Below, piece by piece: positions 18,714-28,682 of a DNA stretch of 64,000 bases. The notes beneath the pieces were generated by a model. The model did no database searches. It was not told the DNA's origin and saw nothing but the letters and a program-made list of their open reading frames with translations. Each line of letters starts with the position of its first letter. The stretch's first letter is position 1. Position numbers and translations under genes: made by a program. Source of the DNA: Flavisolibacter ginsengisoli DSM 18119 (GTDB taxonomy: Bacteria; Bacteroidota; Bacteroidia; Chitinophagales; Chitinophagaceae); assembly GCF_900129295.1 (NCBI RefSeq), contig NZ_FQUU01000002.1, positions 10,488 to 74,487 of the forward strand, read 5' to 3'.

Positions 18714-19330
18714 TGAATGCATCCGCCATTATATTTTATGCTATATCGGCATTCCTGTTAGGATCAGGTCTGCTTGCCGTTACTTCACGCAAGATCTTCC
18801 GGTCGGCCATCTGGCTACTGTTTACACTTGTAGGTGTAGCAGCACTTTATTTCTGGATGGATGTGAACTTTATCGGAGCCATACAGATCATTGTCTATGT
18901 AGGCGGTATAGTGGTATTGATCATATTCTCCATCTTCCTGACACAGCAATCAGGAAAAGAAATGCCCAGGCCAATGATGAAGCGCACTGTATTTTCCATA
19001 CTGGCTGCTCTTTTCGGTTTAGGGTTCAGCTATAACCTGATCAGCAATTATGGATTTACTGCAAATGCAACTACTCCTTTCAATGTAAGTGTTTCTGAAA
19101 TAGGCACACAAATGCTGAGTACTACATCTCATGGCTTCGTACTGCCGTTTGAAGTAGTAAGCATGTTGTTGTTGGCTGCCATGGTAGGATGTATAGTTAT
19201 AGCCATGAAAACACCCGAACAAAAACAATCAGCTATCAGGCCAGTGCCTGTTCAACCTGAAATGCCAGTGAATATTGAAGAGTTGATCATAACTACCATC
19301 ACCAAAAAAGAAACCCCGGAGGAAGTGTAA
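18713..19330 (+). CDS. nuoJ: NADH-quinone oxidoreductase subunit J
   Basis: A 205-residue membrane subunit with five predicted helices. The motif FIGAIQIIVYVGGIVVLIIF is typical of NuoJ helix 3, whose pi-bulge couples quinone chemistry to proton pumping. A hydrophilic C-terminal tail of about 35 residues follows. It starts within the nuoI stop codon, and nuoK follows after one base. Confidence 0.94.
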   Translation: MNASAIIFYAISAFLLGSGLLAVTSRKIFRSAIWLLFTLVGVAALYFWMDVNFIGAIQIIVYVGGIVVLIIFSIFLTQQSGKEMPRPMMKRTVFSILAALFGLGFSYNLISNYGFTANATTPFNVSVSEIGTQMLSTTSHGFVLPFEVVSMLLLAAMVGCIVIAMKTPEQKQSAIRPVPVQPEMPVNIEELIITTITKKETPEEV

Positions 19331-19331
19331 A

Positions 19332-19646
19332 ATGGAAACGGTACCACTGACACATATATTATTCGTAAGCACTGCGCTTTTTTGTATTGGGATGTATGGT
19401 TTGTTTACGCGACGCAACCTGATCACGATGCTAATGGCCATTGAACTGATATTGAACAGTGTCAATATCAATTTCGTAGCCTTTAATAAATACCTCTACC
19501 CCTACAAATTAGATGGTATTTTCTTCGTGATCTTCATCATTACCATTGCTGCCGCCGAAGCTGCTGTAGCCATAGCCATTATCATTAATCAATACAGAAC
19601 ACATCAATCAATAGATGTGGAAGATGCAACCGAACTGAAATTTTAA
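19332..19646 (+). CDS. nuoK: NADH-quinone oxidoreductase subunit K
   Basis: A 104-residue subunit with three helices. The membrane glutamates needed for proton transfer are present in MAIELILNSVN and AAAEAAVAIAI. Length and motifs are those of standard NuoK. It is packed between nuoJ and nuoL with gaps of one and three bases. Confidence 0.95.
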   Translation: METVPLTHILFVSTALFCIGMYGLFTRRNLITMLMAIELILNSVNINFVAFNKYLYPYKLDGIFFVIFIITIAAAEAAVAIAIIINQYRTHQSIDVEDATELKF

Positions 19647-19649
19647 GAC

Positions 19650-21581
19650 ATGTCGAACTATTCTTACATAGCGCTGATCCCATTATTACCACTGGCCAGT
19701 TTTATTTTGCTGGGATTATGGGGACGAAAATATTTTAAAACAAGTGCCGGGATAATAGGAACTGCTTCCCTGCTGGCATCCACCCTACTTTCACTTTATG
19801 CTGCCTACTCCTATTTCTTTGTAGATGGAAAGATCAATGGAGCTTATGGCAAGGTAGAAGTATTGAAGTACACCTGGTTGCAATTCTCACCAGGTTTATC
19901 CATTGATATGGGTTTTCTACTGGATCCTATTTCTATTATGATGATCGTGGTGGTCAGCTTTGTTTCCCTCATGGTACACTTGTTCAGCATTGGATATATG
20001 AAGGGAGAAGAACGGTTTGCCACCTATTATTCCTTCCTGGGACTTTTCACATTCTCTATGCTGGGACTGGTGCTTTCAACTAATATTTTCCAGATCTATA
20101 TTTTCTGGGAGCTTGTAGGTGTGTCCTCCTACCTGTTGATCGGTTTCTATTACGACAGGCCATCTGCAGTTGCTGCCGCTAAAAAAGCGTTTATTGTTAC
20201 CAGGTTTGCCGATTTTGGCTTTTTGATAGGTATCCTTATACTTGGATTTTATGGAGGCACTCTTGATTTCGGTACATTATTGCAACGATTGACATCTATT
20301 CAATCCAGCGAATTTATAAGTATCACAAGGGCTTCATTCCTCGGTGTGTCTATGCTTACATGGGGATTGTTATTAGTATTTATGGGTGGCGCAGGCAAAT
20401 CTGCCTTATTCCCACTCCATATCTGGTTACCGGATGCGATGGAAGGACCTACTCCTGTTTCTGCTCTCATACATGCTGCTACCATGGTAGTAGCAGGCGT
20501 TTACCTTGTAGCGAGGCTCTTTCCTCTTTTTGCCATGGATGATGCAGCCTTACAGGTGGTTGCTTACGCTGGCATTCTCTCTGCGCTGCTGGCAGCCATT
20601 ATCGCCTGTACTCAAACAGATATCAAAAGAGTACTGGCCTATTCAACCATGTCACAGATTGGATTCATGATGTTTGCACTTGGTGTTTCAGGGTATGGAG
20701 AATCAAAAGGATTAGGATATACTGCCTCCATGTTCCATTTATTCACACATGCCTTTTTTAAATCGCTTTTATTTCTTTGTGCCGGTTCTATTATTCACCT
20801 GGTGCACAGTAATGACATGAAGAATATGGGCGGCCTGAGAAAGCTTATGCCGGTAACGCATTTTGGCTTTTTGATCGCCTGCCTGGCCATCTCGGGCATA
20901 CCTCCATTTGCCGGATTTTTCAGCAAAGAAGGCATCCTGATGGCTACCTATGAATCTAATAAGTTCATTTTCTTTATTGCGCTCTTCACATCCGCCCTTA
21001 CAGCATTTTATATGTTCAGGCTTTACTTCTCAATTTTCTGGAATAAAGAAGCTTCAACTGAAAAGACACATCATGGAGAAGGTTCGCTGTCCATGAAGGT
21101 TCCATTGATCATACTAACAGCATGTTCAATACTGGCTGGGTTTGTTCCTTTCTCAAAATTGATCACCACTGATGGTATACCGCTGGAAGAGCATATGAAC
21201 CTATTATTTTCAATTGCCCCTGTAGGCCTGGCCCTGTTAGCCATATTGTTAGCTGCCAACCTTTACAAAAAAGCAAACACAAGGCCACAAAAGCTGTCAC
21301 AATCCTTAGGAACATTATATATAGCAGCAAAAAGGAAATTTTACATTGACGAAGTTTACCTGTTCATCACGCAAAAAGTTGTATTCAATTTAATTGGCCG
21401 TCCTGCAGCATGGATAGACCGCAATATTATTGATGGATCTGTTAACCTGTTGGCCACCGTTACCGGCAAAACATCTCAGGGGATCAAAGGCCTCCAGTCA
21501 GGCAGCGTTCAAAACTATGCACTGTATTTTTTTAGTGGGATAGCTGCTTTGGCAGTCATCTTTATTTACTTATGGAAATAA
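19650..21581 (+). CDS. nuoL: NADH-quinone oxidoreductase subunit L
   Basis: A 643-residue antiporter-like proton-pump subunit with about 16 helices. Conserved features include the Glu in IFWELVGVSSYLLIGF, the Lys in GGAGKSALFPLHIWLPDAMEGPTPVSA and the HAATMVVAGVYL helix. The C-terminal lateral helix region is present (FYIDEVYLFIT onward). The length is normal for a complete NuoL, so this pump is not truncated. Confidence 0.96.
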   Translation: MSNYSYIALIPLLPLASFILLGLWGRKYFKTSAGIIGTASLLASTLLSLYAAYSYFFVDGKINGAYGKVEVLKYTWLQFSPGLSIDMGFLLDPISIMMIVVVSFVSLMVHLFSIGYMKGEERFATYYSFLGLFTFSMLGLVLSTNIFQIYIFWELVGVSSYLLIGFYYDRPSAVAAAKKAFIVTRFADFGFLIGILILGFYGGTLDFGTLLQRLTSIQSSEFISITRASFLGVSMLTWGLLLVFMGGAGKSALFPLHIWLPDAMEGPTPVSALIHAATMVVAGVYLVARLFPLFAMDDAALQVVAYAGILSALLAAIIACTQTDIKRVLAYSTMSQIGFMMFALGVSGYGESKGLGYTASMFHLFTHAFFKSLLFLCAGSIIHLVHSNDMKNMGGLRKLMPVTHFGFLIACLAISGIPPFAGFFSKEGILMATYESNKFIFFIALFTSALTAFYMFRLYFSIFWNKEASTEKTHHGEGSLSMKVPLIILTACSILAGFVPFSKLITTDGIPLEEHMNLLFSIAPVGLALLAILLAANLYKKANTRPQKLSQSLGTLYIAAKRKFYIDEVYLFITQKVVFNLIGRPAAWIDRNIIDGSVNLLATVTGKTSQGIKGLQSGSVQNYALYFFSGIAALAVIFIYLWK

Positions 21582-21588
21582 TGTTTGT

Positions 21589-23073
21589 ATGAATTTATCA
21601 TTGCTCATAATAGTGCCCTTTTTGACAGCCATCGCTATTTTATTTTCAAAGGAGGCGAAAACAACTAGGATCATTTCTTTGTTGGGCGCTGTCGTGCAAC
21701 TGGCTTTAGCACTATTCTTGCTTACTGCTTATTTACAGGAACGTTCTGCAGGAAATACGGCACCCATGCTGTTTGAATACAATTATGTTTGGTTTGCTCC
21801 TTTACATATTAACTATCATGTGGGTGTGGATGGCATTTCCATTGCCATGATCCTATTAACGGCTTTCGTGGTCCTGGCCGGCATCCTGGTATCATGGAAA
21901 ATTGATAAATGGAACAGGGAATATTTCTTTTTATTGCTCTTTTTAAGCATGGGCGCTTATGGCTTCTTTATATCACTTGACCTGTTTACCTTATTCTTCT
22001 TCCTGGAAGTGGCTGTGATACCAAAATTTTTACTGATAGGTATCTGGGGAAGTGGAAAAAAAGAATACAGTGCCATGAAACTCGCATTGATGTTGATGGG
22101 AGGATCAGCCCTGGTATTTGTGGGACTAGCTGGCATTTTCTTTAATACTAATACGTTTGATATTTTGCAGATAGCCCAACTGCATATTCCTGTTGCAACG
22201 CAAAAGTTTTTCTTTCCTTTTGCCTTTATAGGATTCGGAGTATTTACGGCCCTCTTTCCTTTTCACACATGGGTACCAGATGGCCACTCTTCTGCTCCTA
22301 CGGCAGCTTCCATGTTCCTGGCGGGCATCTCCATGAAGCTGGGTGGTTATGGATGTCTCAGGGTAGCTACGTATCTTATGCCAGATGCAGCGCATGCTTA
22401 TTCAGGGGTAATTATTGCCCTTGCAACCATAGCAATTATATACGGTGCTTTCGCTACCATGATGCAGAAAGACCTGAAATACATCAATGCATATTCTTCT
22501 GTAAGCCACTGCGGATTTGTATTACTGGGTATTGGCATGCTTACCAAAACATCCATCAATGGTGCTGTACTGCAAATGGTGTCACATGGATTGATGACAG
22601 CCCTTTTCTTCGCCGCCATTGGAATGATCTATGGCAGGACACATACCAGGATGGTGGCACAATTAGGCGGACTGTTAAAGGTCACCCCTTTTATATCCAC
22701 TGTTTTTGTTATTGCTGGTTTATGTTCCTTAGGACTACCCGGACTAAGTGGATTTGTAGCCGAAATGACTGTGTTTATGGGTTCATGGCAAAACCCGGAT
22801 AACCTTTACAGGCTCGCAACCATACTGGCGTGTGCTTCCATAGTAGTAACAGCAGTATACATCTTAAGAGCAACGGGAAAAACGATCATGGGTCCTATAA
22901 ACCAAACTTACCTGCGACTGAATGATGCCACGTGGAATGAGAAACTGGCCGCAGGGGTTTTGATAACAGGTATAGTAATCATAGGTATTGCTCCATTTTT
23001 GATCAACGGACTGATTGCAGGTGGCACTGAAACCATCATGAAGCAAATAGGAAAAACCATCATTTCTAAATGA
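21589..23073 (+). CDS. nuoM: NADH-quinone oxidoreductase subunit M
   Basis: A 494-residue antiporter-like subunit. Expected motifs appear in order: the Glu in FFFLEVAVIPKFLLIG, FPFHTWVPDGHSSAPTAASM with the channel-lining His, and the Lys in MMQKDLKYINAYSSVSHCG. It follows nuoL after seven bases. All proton-channel charged residues I can place are present. Confidence 0.96.
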   Translation: MNLSLLIIVPFLTAIAILFSKEAKTTRIISLLGAVVQLALALFLLTAYLQERSAGNTAPMLFEYNYVWFAPLHINYHVGVDGISIAMILLTAFVVLAGILVSWKIDKWNREYFFLLLFLSMGAYGFFISLDLFTLFFFLEVAVIPKFLLIGIWGSGKKEYSAMKLALMLMGGSALVFVGLAGIFFNTNTFDILQIAQLHIPVATQKFFFPFAFIGFGVFTALFPFHTWVPDGHSSAPTAASMFLAGISMKLGGYGCLRVATYLMPDAAHAYSGVIIALATIAIIYGAFATMMQKDLKYINAYSSVSHCGFVLLGIGMLTKTSINGAVLQMVSHGLMTALFFAAIGMIYGRTHTRMVAQLGGLLKVTPFISTVFVIAGLCSLGLPGLSGFVAEMTVFMGSWQNPDNLYRLATILACASIVVTAVYILRATGKTIMGPINQTYLRLNDATWNEKLAAGVLITGIVIIGIAPFLINGLIAGGTETIMKQIGKTIISK

Positions 23074-23080
23074 CCACCGT

Positions 23081-24490
23081 ATGTTGAACGACTTTTTTAT
23101 ATTGATGAAGCAGGAACTGACAATCGCAGTCATCATATTTATACTGTTATTTTTAAAACTGGGTAAAGATCGGAGTAATGAGACCATTATGCACGTGGTA
23201 AACGCATTACTCCTCTTCAATGTAATATTTGGTTTTATTGGCAACAGCCAGGGCATACTCTTCAACGAGATGTACAGGACCAATCCCTTAATGGTATTGG
23301 AAAAAAATATCTTAAGCCTGGCCATGCTGATCATATCCATGCAATCATGGTCATGGCTGAAAACACATAAGCATGTGATTGAGTTTTACCTGCTTTTGTT
23401 ATCTACATTACTGGGAATGTTCTTTATGATCTCAGGTGGCACTTTGCTCATGTTCTACCTTGGTCTTGAACTTTCAACAATTCCATTGGCCGCCGCAGCT
23501 AACTTCAACCTAACAAAAAGACAATCGTCCGAAGCAGCTATGAAGCTGATCATCTCTTCAGCTTTCTCTTCAGGACTTTTATTGTTTGGCATTTCGATGA
23601 TCTATGGCACTACCGGTACGCTGGTATTTTCCCAATTGCCACAATTGTTGACTAACACACCTTTGCAAATATTTGCTTTTATACTGTTACTGGCTGGCTT
23701 CGCATTTAAAATATCTGTAGCACCTTTTCATCTGTGGACAGCTGATGTGTACGAAGGAGCCCCGGTAGCTGTTACTTCCTATTTGTCAGTAGTATCTAAG
23801 GGAGCAGTACTTTTTGTATTTGTATCAGTATTATATACTGTATTTAAACCCCTGGCAACAGCATGGTACAATATGTTATTCATCCTTTCATTATTGACCA
23901 TTATTACAGGCAATCTTTTCGCCATTAGACAGGACAATTTTAAACGCTTCCTTGCCTTTTCATCCATTGCCCAGGTAGGATTTATATTGATAGGTATAAC
24001 AGGCAGCTCACAAACAGGTTCAACCTCCGTTATTTATTTTGTACTGATCTATGTATTCTCTAACCTGGCAGCTTTTGGAGTAGTGTCATTGGTGAGTGCC
24101 CTGACAGGAAAAGAGAAGATCAGTGATTATAAATCATTTTACAAAACCAATCCTGTACTTTCCTGGATACTTACCATAGCATTATTTTCATTGGCAGGTG
24201 TACCGCCTACTGCCGGATTCTTTGGAAAGTTTTTCTTACTGCTGGCCGGGGCTTCCAAAGGAAATTATCTCCTGATCACTATTGCTTCACTTAATATGAT
24301 CATATCGTTCTACTACTATTTAAGAATAGTGAAAGCAATATTCATGGATCCAAACGAACAGCCTATAGCCAAAATAACCATCCCGGTTTTTCCAAGAATA
24401 GCTTTATATGCTTGCGTGATCGGGGTATTATTTATTGGATTGTTCAGTTATGTTTATGAATATATTCATTCACTCAATAGTCCTTTTTAA
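23081..24490 (+). CDS. nuoN: NADH-quinone oxidoreductase subunit N
   Basis: A 469-residue antiporter-like subunit and the last recognised nuo gene. Motifs include LGLELSTIPLAAAANFN, FKISVAPFHLWTADVYEGAP and the Lys in DNFKRFLAFSSIAQVGF. SLAGVPPTAGFFGKF lies in the C-terminal half. It starts seven bases after nuoM and is followed nine bases later by an unknown small gene that may share the transcript. Confidence 0.96.
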   Translation: MLNDFFILMKQELTIAVIIFILLFLKLGKDRSNETIMHVVNALLLFNVIFGFIGNSQGILFNEMYRTNPLMVLEKNILSLAMLIISMQSWSWLKTHKHVIEFYLLLLSTLLGMFFMISGGTLLMFYLGLELSTIPLAAAANFNLTKRQSSEAAMKLIISSAFSSGLLLFGISMIYGTTGTLVFSQLPQLLTNTPLQIFAFILLLAGFAFKISVAPFHLWTADVYEGAPVAVTSYLSVVSKGAVLFVFVSVLYTVFKPLATAWYNMLFILSLLTIITGNLFAIRQDNFKRFLAFSSIAQVGFILIGITGSSQTGSTSVIYFVLIYVFSNLAAFGVVSLVSALTGKEKISDYKSFYKTNPVLSWILTIALFSLAGVPPTAGFFGKFFLLLAGASKGNYLLITIASLNMIISFYYYLRIVKAIFMDPNEQPIAKITIPVFPRIALYACVIGVLFIGLFSYVYEYIHSLNSPF

Positions 24491-24499
24491 AACTGTTTT

Positions 24500-24895
24500 A
24501 TGGCTATCAATAAAAATCATGAATTTGAGGATTTGAATGGGGTTAAATGTGCCATTGTGGAACGAAATGCATCCCAGGAAAGGGTGGATTTTTTAAAAGA
24601 TATCCTGGAAGTCAATAACTATACTGTAGTAGTGGTTGCCAGTCCTCCGCCAAAAGCTGCTCCTGCACCACCTCCTGTGGGGACAACAGAAAATCAACCT
24701 GTTGTTGTAGAACCAGCGCCTGCTCCCTCCACATTCACGATAGGGGTTACTGATGTAACTTTTAACCCTACTAATGCCATCTTTGGCAGGCTGTTAAAAA
24801 CGCGTGATAAACATATTGTAACACTGGCTTACTGGAAACAGAAAGAACCCGTTCCCCTGGATGAAGTGCCCTATTTTGAAGACAAGAATTCCTAA
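24500..24895 (+). CDS. unknown protein at the end of the nuo operon (131 aa)
   Basis: A 131-residue soluble protein with no signal peptide or membrane helix. An N-terminal alpha/beta segment (residues 1-50, including CAIVERNASQERVDFLKDIL) is joined by a Pro/Ala/Val-rich linker (about 52-80) to a C-terminal segment with FTIGVTDVTFNPTNAIFGR and a tail rich in Glu, Asp and Pro. I recognise no family. It begins nine bases after nuoN and ends just before a strong terminator, so it is part of the operon by position. A role in complex I assembly is a possibility from context only. Confidence 0.7.
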   Translation: MAINKNHEFEDLNGVKCAIVERNASQERVDFLKDILEVNNYTVVVVASPPPKAAPAPPPVGTTENQPVVVEPAPAPSTFTIGVTDVTFNPTNAIFGRLLKTRDKHIVTLAYWKQKEPVPLDEVPYFEDKNS

Positions 24896-24916
24896 GCTTC
24901 TTTTCTTGCAAACAAT

Positions 24917-24950
24917 AAAAAGAACCGGCCTTCCGGTTCTTTATTTTTTT
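24917..24950 (+). terminator. rho-independent terminator of the nuo operon
   Basis: AAAGAACCGG, loop CCTT, CCGGTTCTTT, then ATTTTTTT. A 10-bp stem followed by a T run, 22 bases beyond the last gene. The A run on the other side makes it partly bidirectional. Confidence 0.88.
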
Positions 24951-25060
24951 ACTCAATTACTAATCTCTATCCAGGTTATGATTATCTGTAACTATCATAT
25001 TTACTGCAGGCCACTATTGTTTTAAATCACAGGCTGTGATAATGTAATTTATCATTGGCT

Positions 25061-25092
25061 GTAAATAAAAAGAACCGGTTTCCCGGTTCTTT
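25061..25092 (-). terminator. rho-independent terminator of the PFOR gene
   Basis: The same 10-bp stem AAAGAACCGG / CCGGTTCTTT as in the nuo terminator, with loop TTTC on the plus strand. Read on the minus strand it is followed by TTTTATTTAC. It lies about 20 bases past the stop of the pyruvate oxidoreductase gene. Confidence 0.85.
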
Positions 25093-25112
25093 GCTTTTTA
25101 ATAGTTGTAAAC

Positions 25113-28100
25113 TTATAAAGCTTTTAACGTAGATAGCCTGTGCCACCTTTCGGATTTAGCTGCTTCTGCCTGCTCCAGGAATTCAGCTGCCAGCTCTGGA
25201 TTCTTCGCTTTGATCACTTTAAAGCGATTCTCCTGGTACATGAAATCGGAAAGTGGTAATGCCGGATCTTTGGAATCGATCACGAAGCGCTGACCCTGTG
25301 GTTTTAAAGGATTGTAATGGAACAATGGCCAGTAACCTGATTTCACTGCCATATCCTGTTCATAGGCACCCCTGTTCATTTCAATTCCATGAGCTATACA
25401 ATGTGCGTATGCAATGATCAGTGATGGTCCAGGATAAGCTTCTGCTTCCAAAATGGTCCTGATGGTATGGGCATCGTTAGCACCCATAGCAATTTGGGCA
25501 ACATAAGCCGTACCGTGAGCAATGGCCTGCAAAGCCAGGTCTTTCTTTCCGGTTGTTTTACCATTGACAGAGAATTTGGCACTTGCCCCTATTGGTGTGG
25601 ATTTTGATTTTTGTCCGCCAGTATTGGAATACACTTCTGTATCCATTACAAGGATGTTCACATTTTCACCTGTAGACAGCACATGGTCTAATCCACCATA
25701 ACCAATATCATAAGCCCAACCATCTCCACCAATGATCCACATGGATTTGGCTGCCAGGAAATCGGCAAGATGCAAAAGGTTCCTGGCTGCATAAGTATTT
25801 ATGTTGCGCAATTCATCCTTTAAAGCCTTGATCATCTCATGCTTTGTCTTGATCTCCCCTTCTGTTGTTTCAGGCGCATTGATAATGGCATCCACCAATT
25901 CATCTCCTACCTGGGCCCTGAATTGGTCCAGTAATGAGATAGCTGATTCACGCTTATTATCATTTGCCAGCTTAATGCCCAATCCAAATTCAGCATTGTC
26001 TTCAAACAATGAGTTGGCCCATGCTGGTCCTACTCCTTGTTTGTTTTTCGTCCATGGCGTAGTAGGAAGGTTGCCACCAAATATGGAAGAACAACCCGTA
26101 GCATTGGCCACGATCATTCTTTCTCCAAATAATTGTGTCAATAATTTCAGGTAGGGTGTTTCACCGCATCCTGAGCAGGCACCTGAGAATTCAAATAAGG
26201 GCTGGAAGAACTGTGAACCTTTTACGGTATTCTTATTGATCCTTTCTCTGCCCACTTCAGGAAGATCCAGGAAGAAATCCCAGTTGGTTTTTTCCACTTC
26301 CTGTATGCCGGTCTTATCATACATATTTACTGCCTTATGGCCAGGATCCGTCTTACTTGTTATAGGACAGAATTCCACGCAAAGATTACATCCTGTGCAA
26401 TCTTCGGTAGAAACCTGCAGTGTATAAGCTTCAGTGGTTTTATCCCATTCCTTACCAATAGGATCCATTGATTTAAAGCCTGAAGGAGCTGTCTCCAATA
26501 AACTCTTATTATATACCTTGGCCCTGATTGCGGCATGAGGACAGATCAGCACACATTTATTACATTGCGTACAAAGGCTGGTATCCCAGACTGGTACCGC
26601 ATCGGCAATATTCCTTTTCTCCCATTGTGTAGTGCCTGATGGGAATGTGCCATCTGCAGGAAATGCACTAACCGGCAACTCGTCTCCCTCGCCTGCTATG
26701 ATCTTTCCAAGAACTTCTTTTACAAAGTCTGGAGCAGATGCAGGTAAAAGATCGCCCAACGGCCTGTTGCCTAACTCGTATTTTGAATAATCAACCTCGT
26801 ACAAATTAGCCAGTGTTTGATCTACGGCTTCATAGTTTTTATTAACAACGGCCTCTCCTTTTTTCCAGTAGGTTTCATATATAGCTTCTTTGATCTTTGC
26901 AATAGCTTCTTCACGTGGAAGGATATTGCTAATGGCAAAAAAGCACGTTTGCAGAACAGTGTTGATCCTGGAACCCATACCAGCTTCCTTAGCAACAGCG
27001 TGTGCATTAATAGCAAAGAATTTCAATTTCTTATGAACGATCTCCTCCTGTATTTTGCGTGGAAGCTTTTCCCATATTTCCTCTTTATCATACGGAGCAT
27101 TCAAAAGGAATACAGCACCAGGTTTGGCATCTTTCAATATGTCGTACTTGGTAAGGTAATTGAAGTGATGACAGGCAACAAAATTGGCAGCACTCACCAG
27201 GTAGGTCGACTGGATAGGCTTTTTACCAAAGCGCAAATGGGATACCGTCAATGAACCTGATTTCTTGGAATCATAAACAAAATACCCCTGTATATAATTA
27301 TCTGTCTTCTTACCTATGATCTTAATTGAATTCTTATTGGCACTTACTGTACCATCAGCTCCCAATCCGAAGAACAATCCATTAAAAAGATGTTGATCAT
27401 CAAGCGAAAAATTCTTTTCATATGGAATACTGAGATTCGTCACATCATCTTCAATTCCTATTGTAAACTGGCGCGGGGCACTAGATTTTTGTAGCGTTTC
27501 AAAGATGGCTTTCACCATGGATGGTGTGAACTCTTTGGAGGATAATCCATACCGTCCACCAATAACATATGGCCTGAAATTTTCCTCCTGGCTCAATGCA
27601 TTGACAACATCCATATACAAAGGCTCCCCATTACTATTAGGCTCCTTGCAGCGATCAAGTACAGCAATAGTTTTTACTGTTTTAGGTATGGCATCAATGC
27701 AATCGGCTACTGAGAAAGGACGGAAAAGACGAACTACCAATACTCCAGTTTTAGCACCTCTTTCATTCAGGTAATTCACTGTTTCTTTTACAGTACCAGC
27801 GGCTGAGCCCATGATAACAATCAGTTGTTCTGCCTTTTCATGGCCATAATATTCAAACAGTTTGTAGTTTCTTCCGGTTAGTTCTCCCAGCTGCTTCATT
27901 TTTTCTTTCATGATAGCTGCTACACCGGAATAATATTTATTCCCGGCTTCCCTGTTTTGAAAGAATACGTCAGGATTCTGTGCCGTTCCACGTATAAAAG
28001 GATTGTCAGGTGATAATGACCTTGACCTGTGTTCGTTTATAGCATCCAGGTTGATCATGGCATGTATTACATCGTCAGGTATCACCTTCACTTCTGTTAA

Positions 28101-28682
28101 CTCGTGCGATGTTCTGAACCCATCAAAAATATTCATTACAGGCACCCTGCTGTCCAGGGTGGCAGACTGGGCTATTAATGCCATGTCCATCACCTCCTGC
28201 GAATTATTGCCAAACAGCATGGAAAAGCCTACCGAGCGTACGGCCATCACATCACTATGGTCACCGAAAATAGAAAGCGCATGCGTTGCCAATGCACGGG
28301 CTGCAATATGGAATACCGCAGGGGTAAATTCACCCGCAATCTTATACATGTTGGGGATCATTAATAATAAGCCCTGCGAAGCAGTAAAGGTTGTCGCCAG
28401 GGTTCCGCCCTGAAGTGCACCATGCACAGCACCGGCAGCTCCGGCTTCGCTTTGCATTTCCATCACCCGGGGCACCTGGCCAAAAATATTCTTGATTCCC
28501 TGTGCACTCCACTCATCAGCCCATTCACCCATTGTGGATGATGGTGTGATAGGATAAATGGCGCAAACCTCGTTAGTTTTGTAGGCAATATAGGCGGCAG
28601 CCTCATTGCCATCCATTATGGCGAGATCATCTTTTTTTATTTCCGTAGTACCTGCGGAAATGGGTTCCAAAGCTGTTTGCAT
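25113..28682 (-). CDS. nifJ: pyruvate:ferredoxin (flavodoxin) oxidoreductase
   Basis: About 1190 residues, the full single-chain PFOR. Domains in order: alpha/PYR domain (IYPITPSSTMGEWADEW), domain II, gamma domain, two [4Fe-4S] motifs (CTQCNKCVLICP and CTGCNLCVEFCP), and the TPP-binding beta domain (FSGACSGCGETPY, GGDGWAYDIGYGGLDH). It converts pyruvate and CoA to acetyl-CoA, CO2 and reduced ferredoxin. I prefer the ATG at 28682 (MQTALEP) to one at 28730, whose extra 16 residues are unlike the family. It is convergent with the nuo operon, sharing a matched terminator pair, and it supplies the same carrier as KorAB. Confidence 0.95.
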   Translation of the reverse strand: MQTALEPISAGTTEIKKDDLAIMDGNEAAAYIAYKTNEVCAIYPITPSSTMGEWADEWSAQGIKNIFGQVPRVMEMQSEAGAAGAVHGALQGGTLATTFTASQGLLLMIPNMYKIAGEFTPAVFHIAARALATHALSIFGDHSDVMAVRSVGFSMLFGNNSQEVMDMALIAQSATLDSRVPVMNIFDGFRTSHELTEVKVIPDDVIHAMINLDAINEHRSRSLSPDNPFIRGTAQNPDVFFQNREAGNKYYSGVAAIMKEKMKQLGELTGRNYKLFEYYGHEKAEQLIVIMGSAAGTVKETVNYLNERGAKTGVLVVRLFRPFSVADCIDAIPKTVKTIAVLDRCKEPNSNGEPLYMDVVNALSQEENFRPYVIGGRYGLSSKEFTPSMVKAIFETLQKSSAPRQFTIGIEDDVTNLSIPYEKNFSLDDQHLFNGLFFGLGADGTVSANKNSIKIIGKKTDNYIQGYFVYDSKKSGSLTVSHLRFGKKPIQSTYLVSAANFVACHHFNYLTKYDILKDAKPGAVFLLNAPYDKEEIWEKLPRKIQEEIVHKKLKFFAINAHAVAKEAGMGSRINTVLQTCFFAISNILPREEAIAKIKEAIYETYWKKGEAVVNKNYEAVDQTLANLYEVDYSKYELGNRPLGDLLPASAPDFVKEVLGKIIAGEGDELPVSAFPADGTFPSGTTQWEKRNIADAVPVWDTSLCTQCNKCVLICPHAAIRAKVYNKSLLETAPSGFKSMDPIGKEWDKTTEAYTLQVSTEDCTGCNLCVEFCPITSKTDPGHKAVNMYDKTGIQEVEKTNWDFFLDLPEVGRERINKNTVKGSQFFQPLFEFSGACSGCGETPYLKLLTQLFGERMIVANATGCSSIFGGNLPTTPWTKNKQGVGPAWANSLFEDNAEFGLGIKLANDNKRESAISLLDQFRAQVGDELVDAIINAPETTEGEIKTKHEMIKALKDELRNINTYAARNLLHLADFLAAKSMWIIGGDGWAYDIGYGGLDHVLSTGENVNILVMDTEVYSNTGGQKSKSTPIGASAKFSVNGKTTGKKDLALQAIAHGTAYVAQIAMGANDAHTIRTILEAEAYPGPSLIIAYAHCIAHGIEMNRGAYEQDMAVKSGYWPLFHYNPLKPQGQRFVIDSKDPALPLSDFMYQENRFKVIKAKNPELAAEFLEQAEAAKSERWHRLSTLKAL

